DNA of 22,454 bases. Source: Pseudopedobacter sp038237895 (GTDB taxonomy: Bacteria > Bacteroidota > Bacteroidia > Sphingobacteriales > Sphingobacteriaceae). Below, one piece after another: positions 1 to 7,235 of the stretch. The first letter of the stretch is position 1, and each line of letters starts with the position of its first letter. Where the stretch lies: contig JBBRYE010000055.1 of the NCBI GenBank assembly GCA_038237895.1, forward strand, positions 1-22,454, in the 5' to 3' direction. Position numbers and translations under genes: made by a program. Under the pieces are notes generated by a model that was not told the origin of the DNA, did not search any database, and was given only the letters and a program-made list of their open reading frames with translations.

Positions 1-123
1 ACTACTAATGTTTTTAATAAATCTTATTTGTTTAAAAATGGTTCTAGTTTTACTTATGATTTTTGGAAGAATATGAATACTACATTAAATAGTAAAGAAG
101 AGTTATTGTTTTTGAGAGAATAA
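1..123 (+). CDS. C-terminal fragment of an unidentified protein
   Basis: An open frame runs from the first base of the window to a TAA stop at 121-123, giving about 40 residues that end in SKEELLFLRE. The start lies outside the window. The fragment is rich in Asn, Phe and Lys, has no membrane segment and carries no motif I recognise. It ends 22 bp before the CPBP protease gene on the same strand, so the two could be co-transcribed. A DUF4249-like outer-membrane-associated protein was considered because of a YDFW stretch, but the distance from that stretch to the C-terminus does not fit. Function unknown. Confidence 0.55.
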   Translation, partial: TTNVFNKSYLFKNGSSFTYDFWKNMNTTLNSKEELLFLRE

Positions 124-145
124 TTTAAACTGTACAGATTTTAAT

Positions 146-1012
146 ATGTCGATTATCAGATCAAAACAGTGGACAAGAATACTTTTTATCATCATCCCTT
201 ATTTTCTTACAATAGGGATATTCCAATTAATTGCAGCTACCATTTTAAATTTAGATTACCGGACTTACGAAAATGAGTTTCATACATCTACACAAATTTG
301 TGTTCTTAATTTTGCAGCCTGTTTAGGAACTTTTTTTATTGTTTATATTTTAATAAAATTTAGATATAAAGAAAACTTCAAAGAAATCGGATTTCAATAT
401 TTTTCATTGAAAGATATTTTTTTAGGTTTGATTTTAGGATTTATAATTATGTTGTTTGGGTTTTTGATTTTGATTTTCTTAAATCAAATTAAAATATCTC
501 CTAATATTTTTAAAACTTCCGACTTATTGCTTTCATTTTTCTCTTTTGTATTTGTAGCCTTTTCTGAAGAGATTTTTATTAGAGGATACATTTTAGGAAA
601 TCTTTTAAAGTGTATGAATAAATATACGGCTTTAGGAATTTCGGCTGTAATATTTGCATTGATGCATGCTGCAAATCCCGATATGGATTTAATGTCCTAT
701 ATCAATTTATTCCTAGCTGGTTTACTTTTAGGAGCAGCGTACTTACACACCAAGAATTTATGGTTTCCAATAGCCTTACACTTTAGTTGGAATTTTTTTC
801 AAGGAACAATTTTCGGCTTTAATGTTAGCGGAAACAATGGATATTCATTAATTCATCAAGAGAGATTTGCAAACAATATAATTAATGGCGGACTATTTGG
901 ATTTGAGGGTTCTATAATTGCAATTATATTTCAAATAATATCCATTCCAATGATTTATTATTATTACAAAAAGAATAATGCCCCCAAAGATTTAATCCCT
1001 CAAACACTATAA
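146..1012 (+). CDS. CPBP family intramembrane glutamic endopeptidase (CAAX protease-like)
   Basis: A 288-residue integral membrane protein of the CPBP (type II CAAX prenyl protease / Abi) family. The conserved motifs are visible in order: the EExxxR motif (E141, E142, R146), a second motif with His at H174 (FALMH), and the final HxxxN motif (H212, N216). In the family these residues form the intramembrane active site. Hydrophobic segments occupy roughly residues 10-32, 50-70, 88-112, 127-140, 160-176, 186-200 and 255-273. In bacteria such proteins serve in bacteriocin self-immunity or protein processing; nothing nearby fixes the substrate. No Shine-Dalgarno is seen, as is usual in Bacteroidota. 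The 3' end overlaps the convergent thioesterase gene by 13 bp. Confidence 0.88.
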   Translation: MSIIRSKQWTRILFIIIPYFLTIGIFQLIAATILNLDYRTYENEFHTSTQICVLNFAACLGTFFIVYILIKFRYKENFKEIGFQYFSLKDIFLGLILGFIIMLFGFLILIFLNQIKISPNIFKTSDLLLSFFSFVFVAFSEEIFIRGYILGNLLKCMNKYTALGISAVIFALMHAANPDMDLMSYINLFLAGLLLGAAYLHTKNLWFPIALHFSWNFFQGTIFGFNVSGNNGYSLIHQERFANNIINGGLFGFEGSIIAIIFQIISIPMIYYYYKKNNAPKDLIPQTL

Positions 1013-1416
1013 AGCTTTACCATCTCATCAGTAACTTCTACACCTCTGCCGGTTTTTAAATCAATCATTACAAAATCAAACCAGCCATCTGTACTTGTTT
1101 TTTTCGTTTTTTTATTCGTGATTTCAAAAGTAACTCTACAGCCTCTTTTATTAATACTTTCAATTCCGGTTTCAACGATAAATGTATCGCCTAAACCTAA
1201 AGGACGTTTATAATCTATCATAACCGTTTTTACTACCCAACCGAAACCCATTTCTAAGAATTTTTCCATGCTCATGCAGTAAAAAAGTTCCATTTGCTCA
1301 TAACGGGCGTTCAATACATAATCTAAATACTTACTGTTATGAACATGATAAAACATATCAATATCATCTGGTCTAACTTTATATTCTGTTTTAAATCTGC
1401 TATAGGTTGGGGTCAT
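1000..1416 (-). CDS. Acyl-CoA thioesterase, 4HBT hotdog family (YbgC-like)
   Basis: A 138-residue single hotdog-fold protein. Near the N-terminus it has the family signature RPDDIDMFYHVHN followed by KYLDYVLNARYE; D20 sits where the catalytic acid of 4-hydroxybenzoyl-CoA thioesterase/YbgC proteins lies. Length matches the family (130-150). The family hydrolyses acyl-CoA or acyl-ACP thioesters in the cytoplasm; the substrate cannot be read from sequence. Its ATG overlaps the stop of the upstream methyltransferase gene (ATGA), which implies translational coupling in a two-gene operon. Its 3' end overlaps the convergent CPBP gene by 13 bp, leaving no room for separate terminators. Confidence 0.85.
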   Translation of the reverse strand: MTPTYSRFKTEYKVRPDDIDMFYHVHNSKYLDYVLNARYEQMELFYCMSMEKFLEMGFGWVVKTVMIDYKRPLGLGDTFIVETGIESINKRGCRVTFEITNKKTKKTSTDGWFDFVMIDLKTGRGVEVTDEMVKLYSV

Positions 1417-2132
1417 GGTTTTTTAAATACAATAGTGATTCCGCTTTTTAAATTTTTTGGGATAATGGCATTAAAGAAACGGTAAAATTTTGATAATGTA
1501 GATGGATATTCAAAATATTCATCAAAGATGATGCGTACAATTTTTAATCCATTTATCTCGCCTAAAGCAATCAATTCTTTTGCGGTATATTCCCTAAAAT
1601 GACCTGGGTTTTCTAAATTTTCTCGTGGCATTTCAAAAGGATTGTTTCCAAAAAGTAAAGCCAATCTTTTTCTTAACGCAACTGCATTTGGCGTTTGGAT
1701 AATCAATAGAGCATTTTTATTTAATAAATGACTTAAGTTTTTAAAAAGTATTTTTGGTGATGTATATAAATGCTCCATCACTTCAGCACAAATAATTAAA
1801 TCGTATTTAGGCAAATCCTCGGCGTAAGCCTTAAAAAAATTGAGGTCTTGCTTAATCAGTTTTGTTTTTTTTAGGATATTAAAGTTTGGTAAATGGCCAC
1901 CTTCGCTTTCTTTTGCATCAAAACCTAAAAGTGTTAATTTTTCTCCAAATTTTTGATACAATAGCTCACTTAAAAAAGAAGGGCCAATGTCTAAAACGGC
2001 GTCAAAATTTTTATTTTCTATAATTGATAAAATAGTTTCAAAGCGTTTAGCATGTATTTCTAAATAATCTTTTTTCTCTTGATTAAGCTCAAAATTATCG
2101 TAAAAATATGTTCTGATTTCCTTTTTTAGCAT
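1413..2132 (-). CDS. Class I SAM-dependent methyltransferase
   Basis: A 239-residue Rossmann methyltransferase. Motif I is LDIGPS (about residues 47-52), where Pro replaces the more common second Gly. Motif II is GFDAK (about 70-74). A Methyltransf_11-like EVMEHL stretch follows at about 118-123, then a QTPN motif at about 146-149. The substrate is unknown; the EVMEH/TPN pattern is common in small-molecule and lipid or glycan methyltransferases. I chose the ATG at 2132 over a TTG three bases upstream. The gene is translationally coupled to the downstream thioesterase by an ATGA overlap, which suggests linked roles, perhaps in modifying an acyl or polyketide-type metabolite. It is divergent from the acyltransferase gene across about 60 bp. 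Confidence 0.85.
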   Translation of the reverse strand: MLKKEIRTYFYDNFELNQEKKDYLEIHAKRFETILSIIENKNFDAVLDIGPSFLSELLYQKFGEKLTLLGFDAKESEGGHLPNFNILKKTKLIKQDLNFFKAYAEDLPKYDLIICAEVMEHLYTSPKILFKNLSHLLNKNALLIIQTPNAVALRKRLALLFGNNPFEMPRENLENPGHFREYTAKELIALGEINGLKIVRIIFDEYFEYPSTLSKFYRFFNAIIPKNLKSGITIVFKKP

Positions 2133-2195
2133 CAACGAGTTTGGTTTTTTTATCGATATAAAATTAAAAGAATGTTAGCTTTACAGCCCTAATAT

Positions 2196-3404
2196 ATGAC
2201 GTATTTTTTCTTTTATTGGCTTTTAAAATTCACAGCTAAACTTTATTTTAAAAAAATAAGGATGTACGATTATGAAAACGTTAGCCCCAATAAGCCTTTA
2301 ATTATTTGTGCAAACCATGGTAATTCTTTTATGGATGCCATTTTAATGGCAGTTATTTTTAAAAGAAATCTTCATTTTTTGGCCAGGGCCGATGTTTTTA
2401 ATACGCCTTTTAAAAGATGGTTTTTAGGTAAAATTAACATGATGCCTGTTTACCGAATTAGAGATGGGAGAGAAGTACTCAAAAATAACGATGCTATTTT
2501 TGATAGGTGTCAACAAATTTTAGAGAATAATGGAGCAATTTTGATTTTCCCTGAAGGGAATTGTGTAGTAGAAAAACGTTTAAGAACTTTTAAAACTGGC
2601 TTTGTACAAATGGCCTTTGCCAGTAAAATGCAAAATTTACAAGTATTACCGGTTACCATAAATTATAGCAATCCTTTAGCGTTTTATTCTGAGGTTTCTT
2701 TTCAATTTCAAAAACCAATTGATGTTATTTTAATAAAAGAAGAAACCCAAAACGATTATATTTCTTTTTCTAAATCATTATTATCTAAAACCATTATTGG
2801 AATATCTAACCAAATGTTAATTCTCCCTGAAATGGAAGATGCGTTTTATGAACAAGCTTTAGAAATTAATTTGAATAATTTAAATTTGGGTTTTGTAACC
2901 TCACAATTAAATATAATTGATAGATTAAATATTATTAGAGAACAAAATATTGAGCTGTATAGATATTTAAAACACAAAACTGATATTTATTTTGAGCAAT
3001 TAAACGACTTAAATATTAATGATGAAGTTTTGCTAGAAAGCTCAAATATTAATTATTTATTATCAATTTTAGTAATTCCATTTTATTTTCTAATAAAAGC
3101 AATTCACTATTTACCAGCAACTTTGGTCAGTTTTATAATCAACACAAAGATAAAACAATTGCAGTTTAAAGGGGCTGTGAGGATGATTTTAGGAATGTTT
3201 GTTTATTTGATTTTTACCTCTATTTTCTTAATTATTGCTGTCCAATTTTTTGGATTGTTGAATTCGATAATTTTTATTCTTATTTTCTTTAATCCATACG
3301 TTTATAATAGACTAACGATAATGTTTAAAGTAGCTAGAAAAAGAGAGCTTTTACCTAAATTGCTAGGTTTAAGAAAAGAAATTACAAGTTTAATTAATCC
3401 TTAA
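2196..3404 (+). CDS. Membrane-associated 1-acyl-glycerol-3-phosphate acyltransferase-like protein (PlsC/LPLAT family)
   Basis: A 402-residue LPLAT-superfamily acyltransferase. The first catalytic motif reads NHGNSFMD (H41, D47); it has five residues between His and Asp rather than the usual four, as I remember for the Bacteroidota branch of this family. The FPEG block that binds glycerol phosphate is at 118-121, and the VLPV block is near 150-153. The catalytic domain spans roughly 1-220. A helical middle region follows, then two strongly hydrophobic segments at about 288-316 and 331-375, so the enzyme is probably anchored in the inner membrane. The likely role is acyl transfer to a glycerophospholipid or related lipid acceptor. 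It overlaps the convergent VOC gene by 11 bp. Confidence 0.85.
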   Translation: MTYFFFYWLLKFTAKLYFKKIRMYDYENVSPNKPLIICANHGNSFMDAILMAVIFKRNLHFLARADVFNTPFKRWFLGKINMMPVYRIRDGREVLKNNDAIFDRCQQILENNGAILIFPEGNCVVEKRLRTFKTGFVQMAFASKMQNLQVLPVTINYSNPLAFYSEVSFQFQKPIDVILIKEETQNDYISFSKSLLSKTIIGISNQMLILPEMEDAFYEQALEINLNNLNLGFVTSQLNIIDRLNIIREQNIELYRYLKHKTDIYFEQLNDLNINDEVLLESSNINYLLSILVIPFYFLIKAIHYLPATLVSFIINTKIKQLQFKGAVRMILGMFVYLIFTSIFLIIAVQFFGLLNSIIFILIFFNPYVYNRLTIMFKVARKRELLPKLLGLRKEITSLINP

Positions 3405-4452
3405 CCTTTGTTAAGCCCAATAATTTAACCATCCAATCTGGTAAATTTTTATCTCTATTCCTTTTTCTCATATTCAAATAAATACCCCATTTTTTTAAAA
3501 TAGGCACTTTATGGGTTTCTACAAACTCTATTAAAGTGCCATCTGGATCTTCAATATATGAGAAATGTCCGGCAGCTTCTCCCATATCAAAACTATTTTG
3601 GCTATCAACAGTAAAACCAAATCCCGCAATTGCACATTCATCTTTTAATAAATTCATTCCAATCACATCAAAACAAACATGAATATAGCCACTATCTCCC
3701 CAAAATCTATTTTGATAAATTTTAACTCCTTTTTTGTCTGTTCTTTCTAAAAGTTCTATTTCTGTATTTCCAAAAAGCTTACTAAAGCCGCCAGATTTTT
3801 CTTTAGAATGTTTTAATAAAACCCTTCTAAAGCTAGTGTTGCCTTGGTTTAATAATTTTAGATCTTCAAAATTCTCGGTTTTATCATAAATGATAACATC
3901 ATAATCTAAAATATCTTTATATAATTTTAAAGAAGCATCAATATCAGAAACACCAATAGTTATTCCAATCACTCCCCCTGTTAAGTCTGTATTTTCTAAA
4001 AACCAATTTTCACTTTCTACAATTTCAAATAAGTTTTGGTAAGGATCCATTAAATAAAAGTGGAGTTTGCCTTCAGGCGATTTAACCAATTCAGTTTTTA
4101 AGTCTAAACCCTCTGATTTAAAAAACTGATAAGTTTCAGAAACATTCTTTGCCTTTATTTTTACAATGTTTATTCCAAAATCTCCAATTTTAATTGGCTG
4201 AAGATTATCAACAGGCTTTCGATCTTTAAATTGCCAAAGTTCAAAACCACCACCGCCCTGCATATTCATCGCCAAAACGGCATAACGTTTATGAACCTTA
4301 TTTCCAGTATATTGATACATTAAAGATGCTTCGGCAGTATCTTCAAATACAGGGACATTCATCCCAAAATATTTTCTATACCATTTCCATGATTCTTTAA
4401 TATTTTTATAACCAATACCAACTTGCTGAATACCGCAGATTTTCTTATTCAT
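3394..4452 (-). CDS. Tandem VOC (glyoxalase/bleomycin-resistance/dioxygenase fold) protein
   Basis: A 352-residue protein with two vicinal-oxygen-chelate units, one at about residues 5-147 and one at about 158-313. Each ends in the typical 'DP..xLFEIVE' or 'DPDGTLIEFVE' strand (E143 and E309), where the family places a metal-binding Glu. The other expected ligands are less clear: the first unit starts with QQVGIG rather than an H-bearing strand, while H258 in 'GYIHVCF' starts the last module. It could be a ring-cleaving dioxygenase, a lactoylglutathione lyase-like isomerase or a binding protein; I cannot choose. The ATG is 1 bp downstream of the upstream glycosyltransferase stop, so the two form an operon. 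The last 30 residues are basic. Confidence 0.82.
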   Translation of the reverse strand: MNKKICGIQQVGIGYKNIKESWKWYRKYFGMNVPVFEDTAEASLMYQYTGNKVHKRYAVLAMNMQGGGGFELWQFKDRKPVDNLQPIKIGDFGINIVKIKAKNVSETYQFFKSEGLDLKTELVKSPEGKLHFYLMDPYQNLFEIVESENWFLENTDLTGGVIGITIGVSDIDASLKLYKDILDYDVIIYDKTENFEDLKLLNQGNTSFRRVLLKHSKEKSGGFSKLFGNTEIELLERTDKKGVKIYQNRFWGDSGYIHVCFDVIGMNLLKDECAIAGFGFTVDSQNSFDMGEAAGHFSYIEDPDGTLIEFVETHKVPILKKWGIYLNMRKRNRDKNLPDWMVKLLGLTKVKD

Positions 4453-4453
4453 A

Positions 4454-5161
4454 TTAATATTTCAGCTCGTTTTTTTCGTGATTTAATGTTTTTCTATAAA
4501 ACTTAATGATTTTATCATGATCTATTTTTGCATAAAACATCATAAAAGCAACAAAATTTGCATAATTGACTTTTAAGTAGCTGTTGTAATCGTATTTTCT
4601 AGCAGATACAATTACATCTTTCGGAATAATTTTGAAAAGATGTTTTTTCTTAGCCCGCATAATAATATCATAATCCTCCATCACTTTATGATTTTCGCAA
4701 TAGCCATCTAATTCATCAAATAATTCTCGGGTAATAAATAAAGATTGGTCTCCGCCTCTGCACATCAGCCTATCAAACCGAGTGAAATAAGCATTGAGCT
4801 TTAATATCCTTTTATCAGAGTTAAACTTGAAACGGTAACAGCCAATTGAAAAACCATCTTTAATTGAAACTTTTATATCATCATAAAAAGATTTGGGTGG
4901 CAATGTATCGGCATGTACAAAATACAATACATTTCCCTTAGCTTTTGAAGCTGCAAAATTCATTTGCTTTGCCCTGCCTTTTTCTTTTGAATTTAAAAGT
5001 GTTGCCTCATGTTTCTCAACCTGCTTTTGAGTTCCATCTGTGCTTCCACCATCTACAACAATAATTTCCATATCATTATGGCTTATTTCTTGCAAATGGT
5101 TTAAAAGCTGAGTGATATTTTCACTTTCATTAAAAGTGGGAATGATGATACTTAAAAACAT
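4454..5161 (-). CDS. Family 2 glycosyltransferase, TIGR04283-like
   Basis: A 235-residue GT-A fold glycosyltransferase of family 2. It has the nucleotide-binding N-terminus SIIIPTFNE (4-12), VVDGGSTDGT (35-44), the metal-binding HAD at 83-85 in place of a canonical DXD, the GGDQ block at 136-139 and an ED pair at 162-163 where the catalytic base is expected. This pattern and length match TIGR04283, the rSAM/selenodomain-associated transferase 2 group that includes arsenosugar enzymes; no radical-SAM or arsenic gene is in the window. It lacks membrane segments. It is the first gene of a two-gene operon with the VOC protein, which suggests that both act on one small-molecule or lipid glycoside. 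Confidence 0.87.
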   Translation of the reverse strand: MFLSIIIPTFNESENITQLLNHLQEISHNDMEIIVVDGGSTDGTQKQVEKHEATLLNSKEKGRAKQMNFAASKAKGNVLYFVHADTLPPKSFYDDIKVSIKDGFSIGCYRFKFNSDKRILKLNAYFTRFDRLMCRGGDQSLFITRELFDELDGYCENHKVMEDYDIIMRAKKKHLFKIIPKDVIVSARKYDYNSYLKVNYANFVAFMMFYAKIDHDKIIKFYRKTLNHEKNELKY

Positions 5162-5279
5162 ATATGATTAAGAAGATTTAATTTAAAGAAAATAATTATC
5201 AAAAATTAAACCGATTAAAATCTAAACTAATATAAATTACGTCTTTTAATAAAAATAAGATTTAAAATAAATACAGATC

Positions 5280-6080
5280 ATGAAAATTAGAAAAATGAAA
5301 ACTTTAGCATTAATTGCATTTATCTCAATCGTAGCTGCCAGCTGTGGCATAAAAAAACCTCAGCCCATAAACGATGATGTTAAAGCCACTATGTATAATG
5401 ATTTATCGGCTAAACTATTAGAAAATTTAAAAGCCAATAAATCTGTAAAAGACATTCAGGATAAATTAGAAAATGCAACCGAAGAAGATTTGATAAAAGG
5501 TTTGCCAACTGATGATAATAAAAAGGCTTTTTGGATAAATGTTTACAACGGATACATTATTGCAATTTTGAAAAAAGATAAAAGTCAGTTTGATGATAGG
5601 AGTGCTTTTTTTGGTAAAAAACAAATTAAGATAGCTGGCGAGACTTTAAGTTTTGATGATATAGAAAATGGAATGATTCGTAAATCTCAATATAAATTTG
5701 GTTTAGGATATATACGCAAAGTATTACCTTCAGCTTTTGAGCGCCATTTAAGAGTTGATAATAGAGATTTTAGAATTCATTTTGCACTTAATTGTGGTGC
5801 TAAAAGTTGCCCGCCAGTTAGAGTTTATAAGCCAGAGGGTTTGTACAATCAATTAGAAAATGCTGCAAAAATCTATTTAACAGATCACACAAAATATAGC
5901 AAGGATAAAAACGAAGCAGAATCTAGTGTTTTGATGAGTTATTTTAGAGGAGATTTTGGCGGTAAAGGCGGACAAAAGAAAATTTTGAAAAGCTTTAAAT
6001 TAATTCCAGAAGATAGTAATCCTACAATTACATACGGTAAGTACGATTGGAGTTTGGATATTGATAACTTCGCCAAATAA
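5280..6080 (+). CDS. DUF547 domain-containing lipoprotein
   Basis: A 266-residue protein with a lipoprotein signal peptide: a basic start, a hydrophobic stretch and a lipobox ending at C22 (AASC). An internal Met at residue 6 would give an equally good signal. The mature part is a DUF547 domain. Recognisable blocks are FWINVYNGYII near 84-94, FDDIENGMIR near 124-133 and the Cys-bearing core IHFALNCGAKSCPP near 165-178. DUF547 proteins are widespread and uncharacterised; the conserved Asn, His and Cys residues have suggested a papain-like fold, which I cannot verify here. The protein is predicted to be anchored in the periplasm or outer membrane. It stands alone, upstream of the rpsO promoter. 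Confidence 0.88.
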   Translation: MKIRKMKTLALIAFISIVAASCGIKKPQPINDDVKATMYNDLSAKLLENLKANKSVKDIQDKLENATEEDLIKGLPTDDNKKAFWINVYNGYIIAILKKDKSQFDDRSAFFGKKQIKIAGETLSFDDIENGMIRKSQYKFGLGYIRKVLPSAFERHLRVDNRDFRIHFALNCGAKSCPPVRVYKPEGLYNQLENAAKIYLTDHTKYSKDKNEAESSVLMSYFRGDFGGKGGQKKILKSFKLIPEDSNPTITYGKYDWSLDIDNFAK

Positions 6081-6085
6081 AAACG

Positions 6086-6116
6086 TTTGGTTAATTGATA
6101 ATTAAATGTACTTTTG
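6086..6116 (+). promoter_or_regulatory. Bacteroidota-type promoter of rpsO
   Basis: TTTG at 6086-6089 and TACTTTTG at 6109-6116 match the -33 and -7 (TAnnTTTG) elements of the Bacteroidota primary sigma factor, with a 19-bp spacer. Transcription would begin near 6120 and leave an A+T-rich leader of about 39 nt before the rpsO ATG at 6159. There is no Shine-Dalgarno in that leader. Confidence 0.8.
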
Positions 6117-6158
6117 CAAACTTATTAATTAATTATATCACTTTAATATTATTCAAGA

Positions 6159-6443
6159 ATGTATTTAAGTACAGAAAAGAAGAAAGAAATCTTCGCACAA
6201 CACGGAGGAGTAGATACCAACACTGGTTCTGCAGAAGGTCAGGTAGCATTATTCACTTACAGAATTGCTCATTTAACTGGTCATTTAAAAAAAAATAGAA
6301 AAGATTTTGGTACTCAATTATCTTTACAAAAGTTAGTTGGTAAAAGAAGAGCTTTATTAGCTTACCTTTTCAAAGTCGATATCGAAAGATACAGAGCTAT
6401 TATCAAAGCATTAGGATTAAGAGATATTATCAAATCTATTTAA
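6159..6443 (+). CDS. rpsO: 30S ribosomal protein S15
   Basis: S15 binds the central domain of 16S rRNA early in small-subunit assembly and contributes to a bridge with the large subunit. The 94-residue product shows the family blocks NTGSAEGQVALFTYRI (about 21-36), the HLKKNRKDFGTQ segment (about 42-53) and LVGKRRALLAYL followed by DIERYRAII. It is about five residues longer than the usual 89, with a short C-terminal extension DIIKSI. It is monocistronic, with a clear promoter upstream and an intrinsic terminator 20 bp after the stop. The usual neighbour pnp is not in the window. Confidence 0.97.
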   Translation: MYLSTEKKKEIFAQHGGVDTNTGSAEGQVALFTYRIAHLTGHLKKNRKDFGTQLSLQKLVGKRRALLAYLFKVDIERYRAIIKALGLRDIIKSI

Positions 6444-6463
6444 TCTCTGATTAAGAATAATTT

Positions 6464-6500
6464 AAAAGCCATTTCCTGATAAAGGAAATGGCTTTTTTTT
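6464..6500 (+). terminator. Rho-independent terminator of rpsO
   Basis: A perfect 14-bp stem (6464-6477 with 6483-6496) carries a GCCATTTCCT core around the 5-nt loop GATAA. An eight-T run follows at 6493-6500. The stem is G+C-rich for this genome and lies 20 bp past the rpsO stop. Confidence 0.93.
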
Positions 6501-6539
6501 AGATTAATATTTTGTTTTAGGTAACTCAATAATTCAAAA

Positions 6540-6570
6540 TTGTTTTTAATAATTCATTCTGTTATATTTG
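6540..6570 (+). promoter_or_regulatory. Promoter of the DUF2281/PIN toxin-antitoxin operon
   Basis: TTG at 6540-6542 and TATATTTG at 6563-6570 match the Bacteroidota -33/-7 elements, with a 20-bp spacer. The -7 centre predicts a transcription start at about 6573-6574, that is, at or next to the ATG of the antitoxin at 6574. The mRNA would therefore be leaderless or nearly so. Confidence 0.6.
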
Positions 6571-6573
6571 ATT

Positions 6574-6786
6574 ATGACTACGCAAATCTTAGATAAAATA
6601 AAGTTACTACCTGTTTCAAAACAAAGGGAAGTAGAGGATTTTGTTAATTTTTTGGTCACAAAATATTTTACTCCTAAAAAATCATTAGAAATAAACCGCA
6701 GAAATCTTGCAGGAAGATTAAAAGGGCAAATAAATATTAGTGAAGATTTTAATGATACTCCCGAGGATTTTAAAACCTACCTTTAA
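6574..6786 (+). CDS. DUF2281-type antitoxin of a PIN-domain toxin-antitoxin module
   Basis: A 70-residue protein counted from the ATG at 6574; a TTG two codons upstream is less likely because it lies inside the -7 promoter element. The N-terminal helix ILDKIKLLP, followed by QREVEDFVNFLVTKY, is the signature of DUF2281 proteins, which are commonly encoded next to VapC-like PIN toxins. The C-terminal half is polar and acidic with NISEDFNDTPEDF, as expected for a flexible tail that wraps the toxin. Its stop overlaps the toxin ATG by one base (TAATG), so translation is coupled. It probably neutralises the toxin by binding and may autoregulate the operon; this is inferred from the family. Confidence 0.82.
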   Translation: MTTQILDKIKLLPVSKQREVEDFVNFLVTKYFTPKKSLEINRRNLAGRLKGQINISEDFNDTPEDFKTYL

Positions 6787-7169
6787 TGGGATATTTATTA
6801 GATACTCAAATAATGATTTGGGTTGAAATGGATATTTCAAAAATTTCGAAATCTACTCAAGATTTAATTTTTAATGAAAAGGAAATTTACTTTAGCTACG
6901 TTTCCGTATGGGAAATGGCAATCAAATTGAAAACAGAAAAGTTAATTTTAAATCAAACTCTTCATAAATTTATCAGTGATTTTAACAATGATTATGGTTT
7001 TTTAGCTCTACCAATTTCTGTAGAACATATTTATAAAACACAAGAATTAGACTTTTTTCATAGAGACCCTTTCGATAGATTATTGATTGCCCAATCGATA
7101 ATAGAAAATCATCAAATTATAAGTTCTGATTCAGTTTTTGATGATTATATTGATAATAGAATCTGGTAA
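6786..7169 (+). CDS. PIN-domain toxin, VapC-like ribonuclease
   Basis: A 127-residue PIN domain of the Sll0205-like type. The acidic metal-binding residues are in place: D6 in LLDTQ, E43 in SVWEMAIK, D94 and D97 in HRDPFDRLLIAQ, and D115 in ISSDSVFD. The SxxSVWExAIK block is diagnostic of this toxin group. Such proteins cleave structured RNA (tRNA or rRNA) and arrest translation when unbound. The start overlaps the antitoxin stop by one base. No disabling mutation is visible, so the module looks intact. Its stop codon abuts the terminator that serves gyrB on the opposite strand. Confidence 0.88.
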   Translation: MGYLLDTQIMIWVEMDISKISKSTQDLIFNEKEIYFSYVSVWEMAIKLKTEKLILNQTLHKFISDFNNDYGFLALPISVEHIYKTQELDFFHRDPFDRLLIAQSIIENHQIISSDSVFDDYIDNRIW

Positions 7170-7203
7170 AAAAAAGATACCTATCAAATTATTGATAGGC
7201 ATC
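7168..7203 (-). terminator. Rho-independent terminator of gyrB
   Basis: Read on the minus strand, a 12-bp stem with one mismatch (7203-7192 with 7187-7176) closes a 4-nt loop and is followed by eight T's (7175-7168). It lies 32 bp past the gyrB stop. On the plus strand the stem is followed only by a mixed A/T stretch, so it may terminate the toxin operon weakly as well. The T tract overlaps the toxin stop codon. Confidence 0.82.
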
Positions 7204-7235
7204 TATAAAAAATTTTATTAAAATAAGATTTTTAC

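Noticed and set aside
5162..5279. Promoter for the DUF547 gene or the divergent glycosyltransferase gene
   Set aside because: No TAnnTTTG box on either strand passes; the closest minus-strand candidate (AATTTTTG) lacks the first T and a -33 partner.
6095..6298. 67-residue frame overlapping the start of rpsO
   Set aside because: It begins inside the rpsO promoter and reads the S15 coding region out of frame; S15 is unambiguous.
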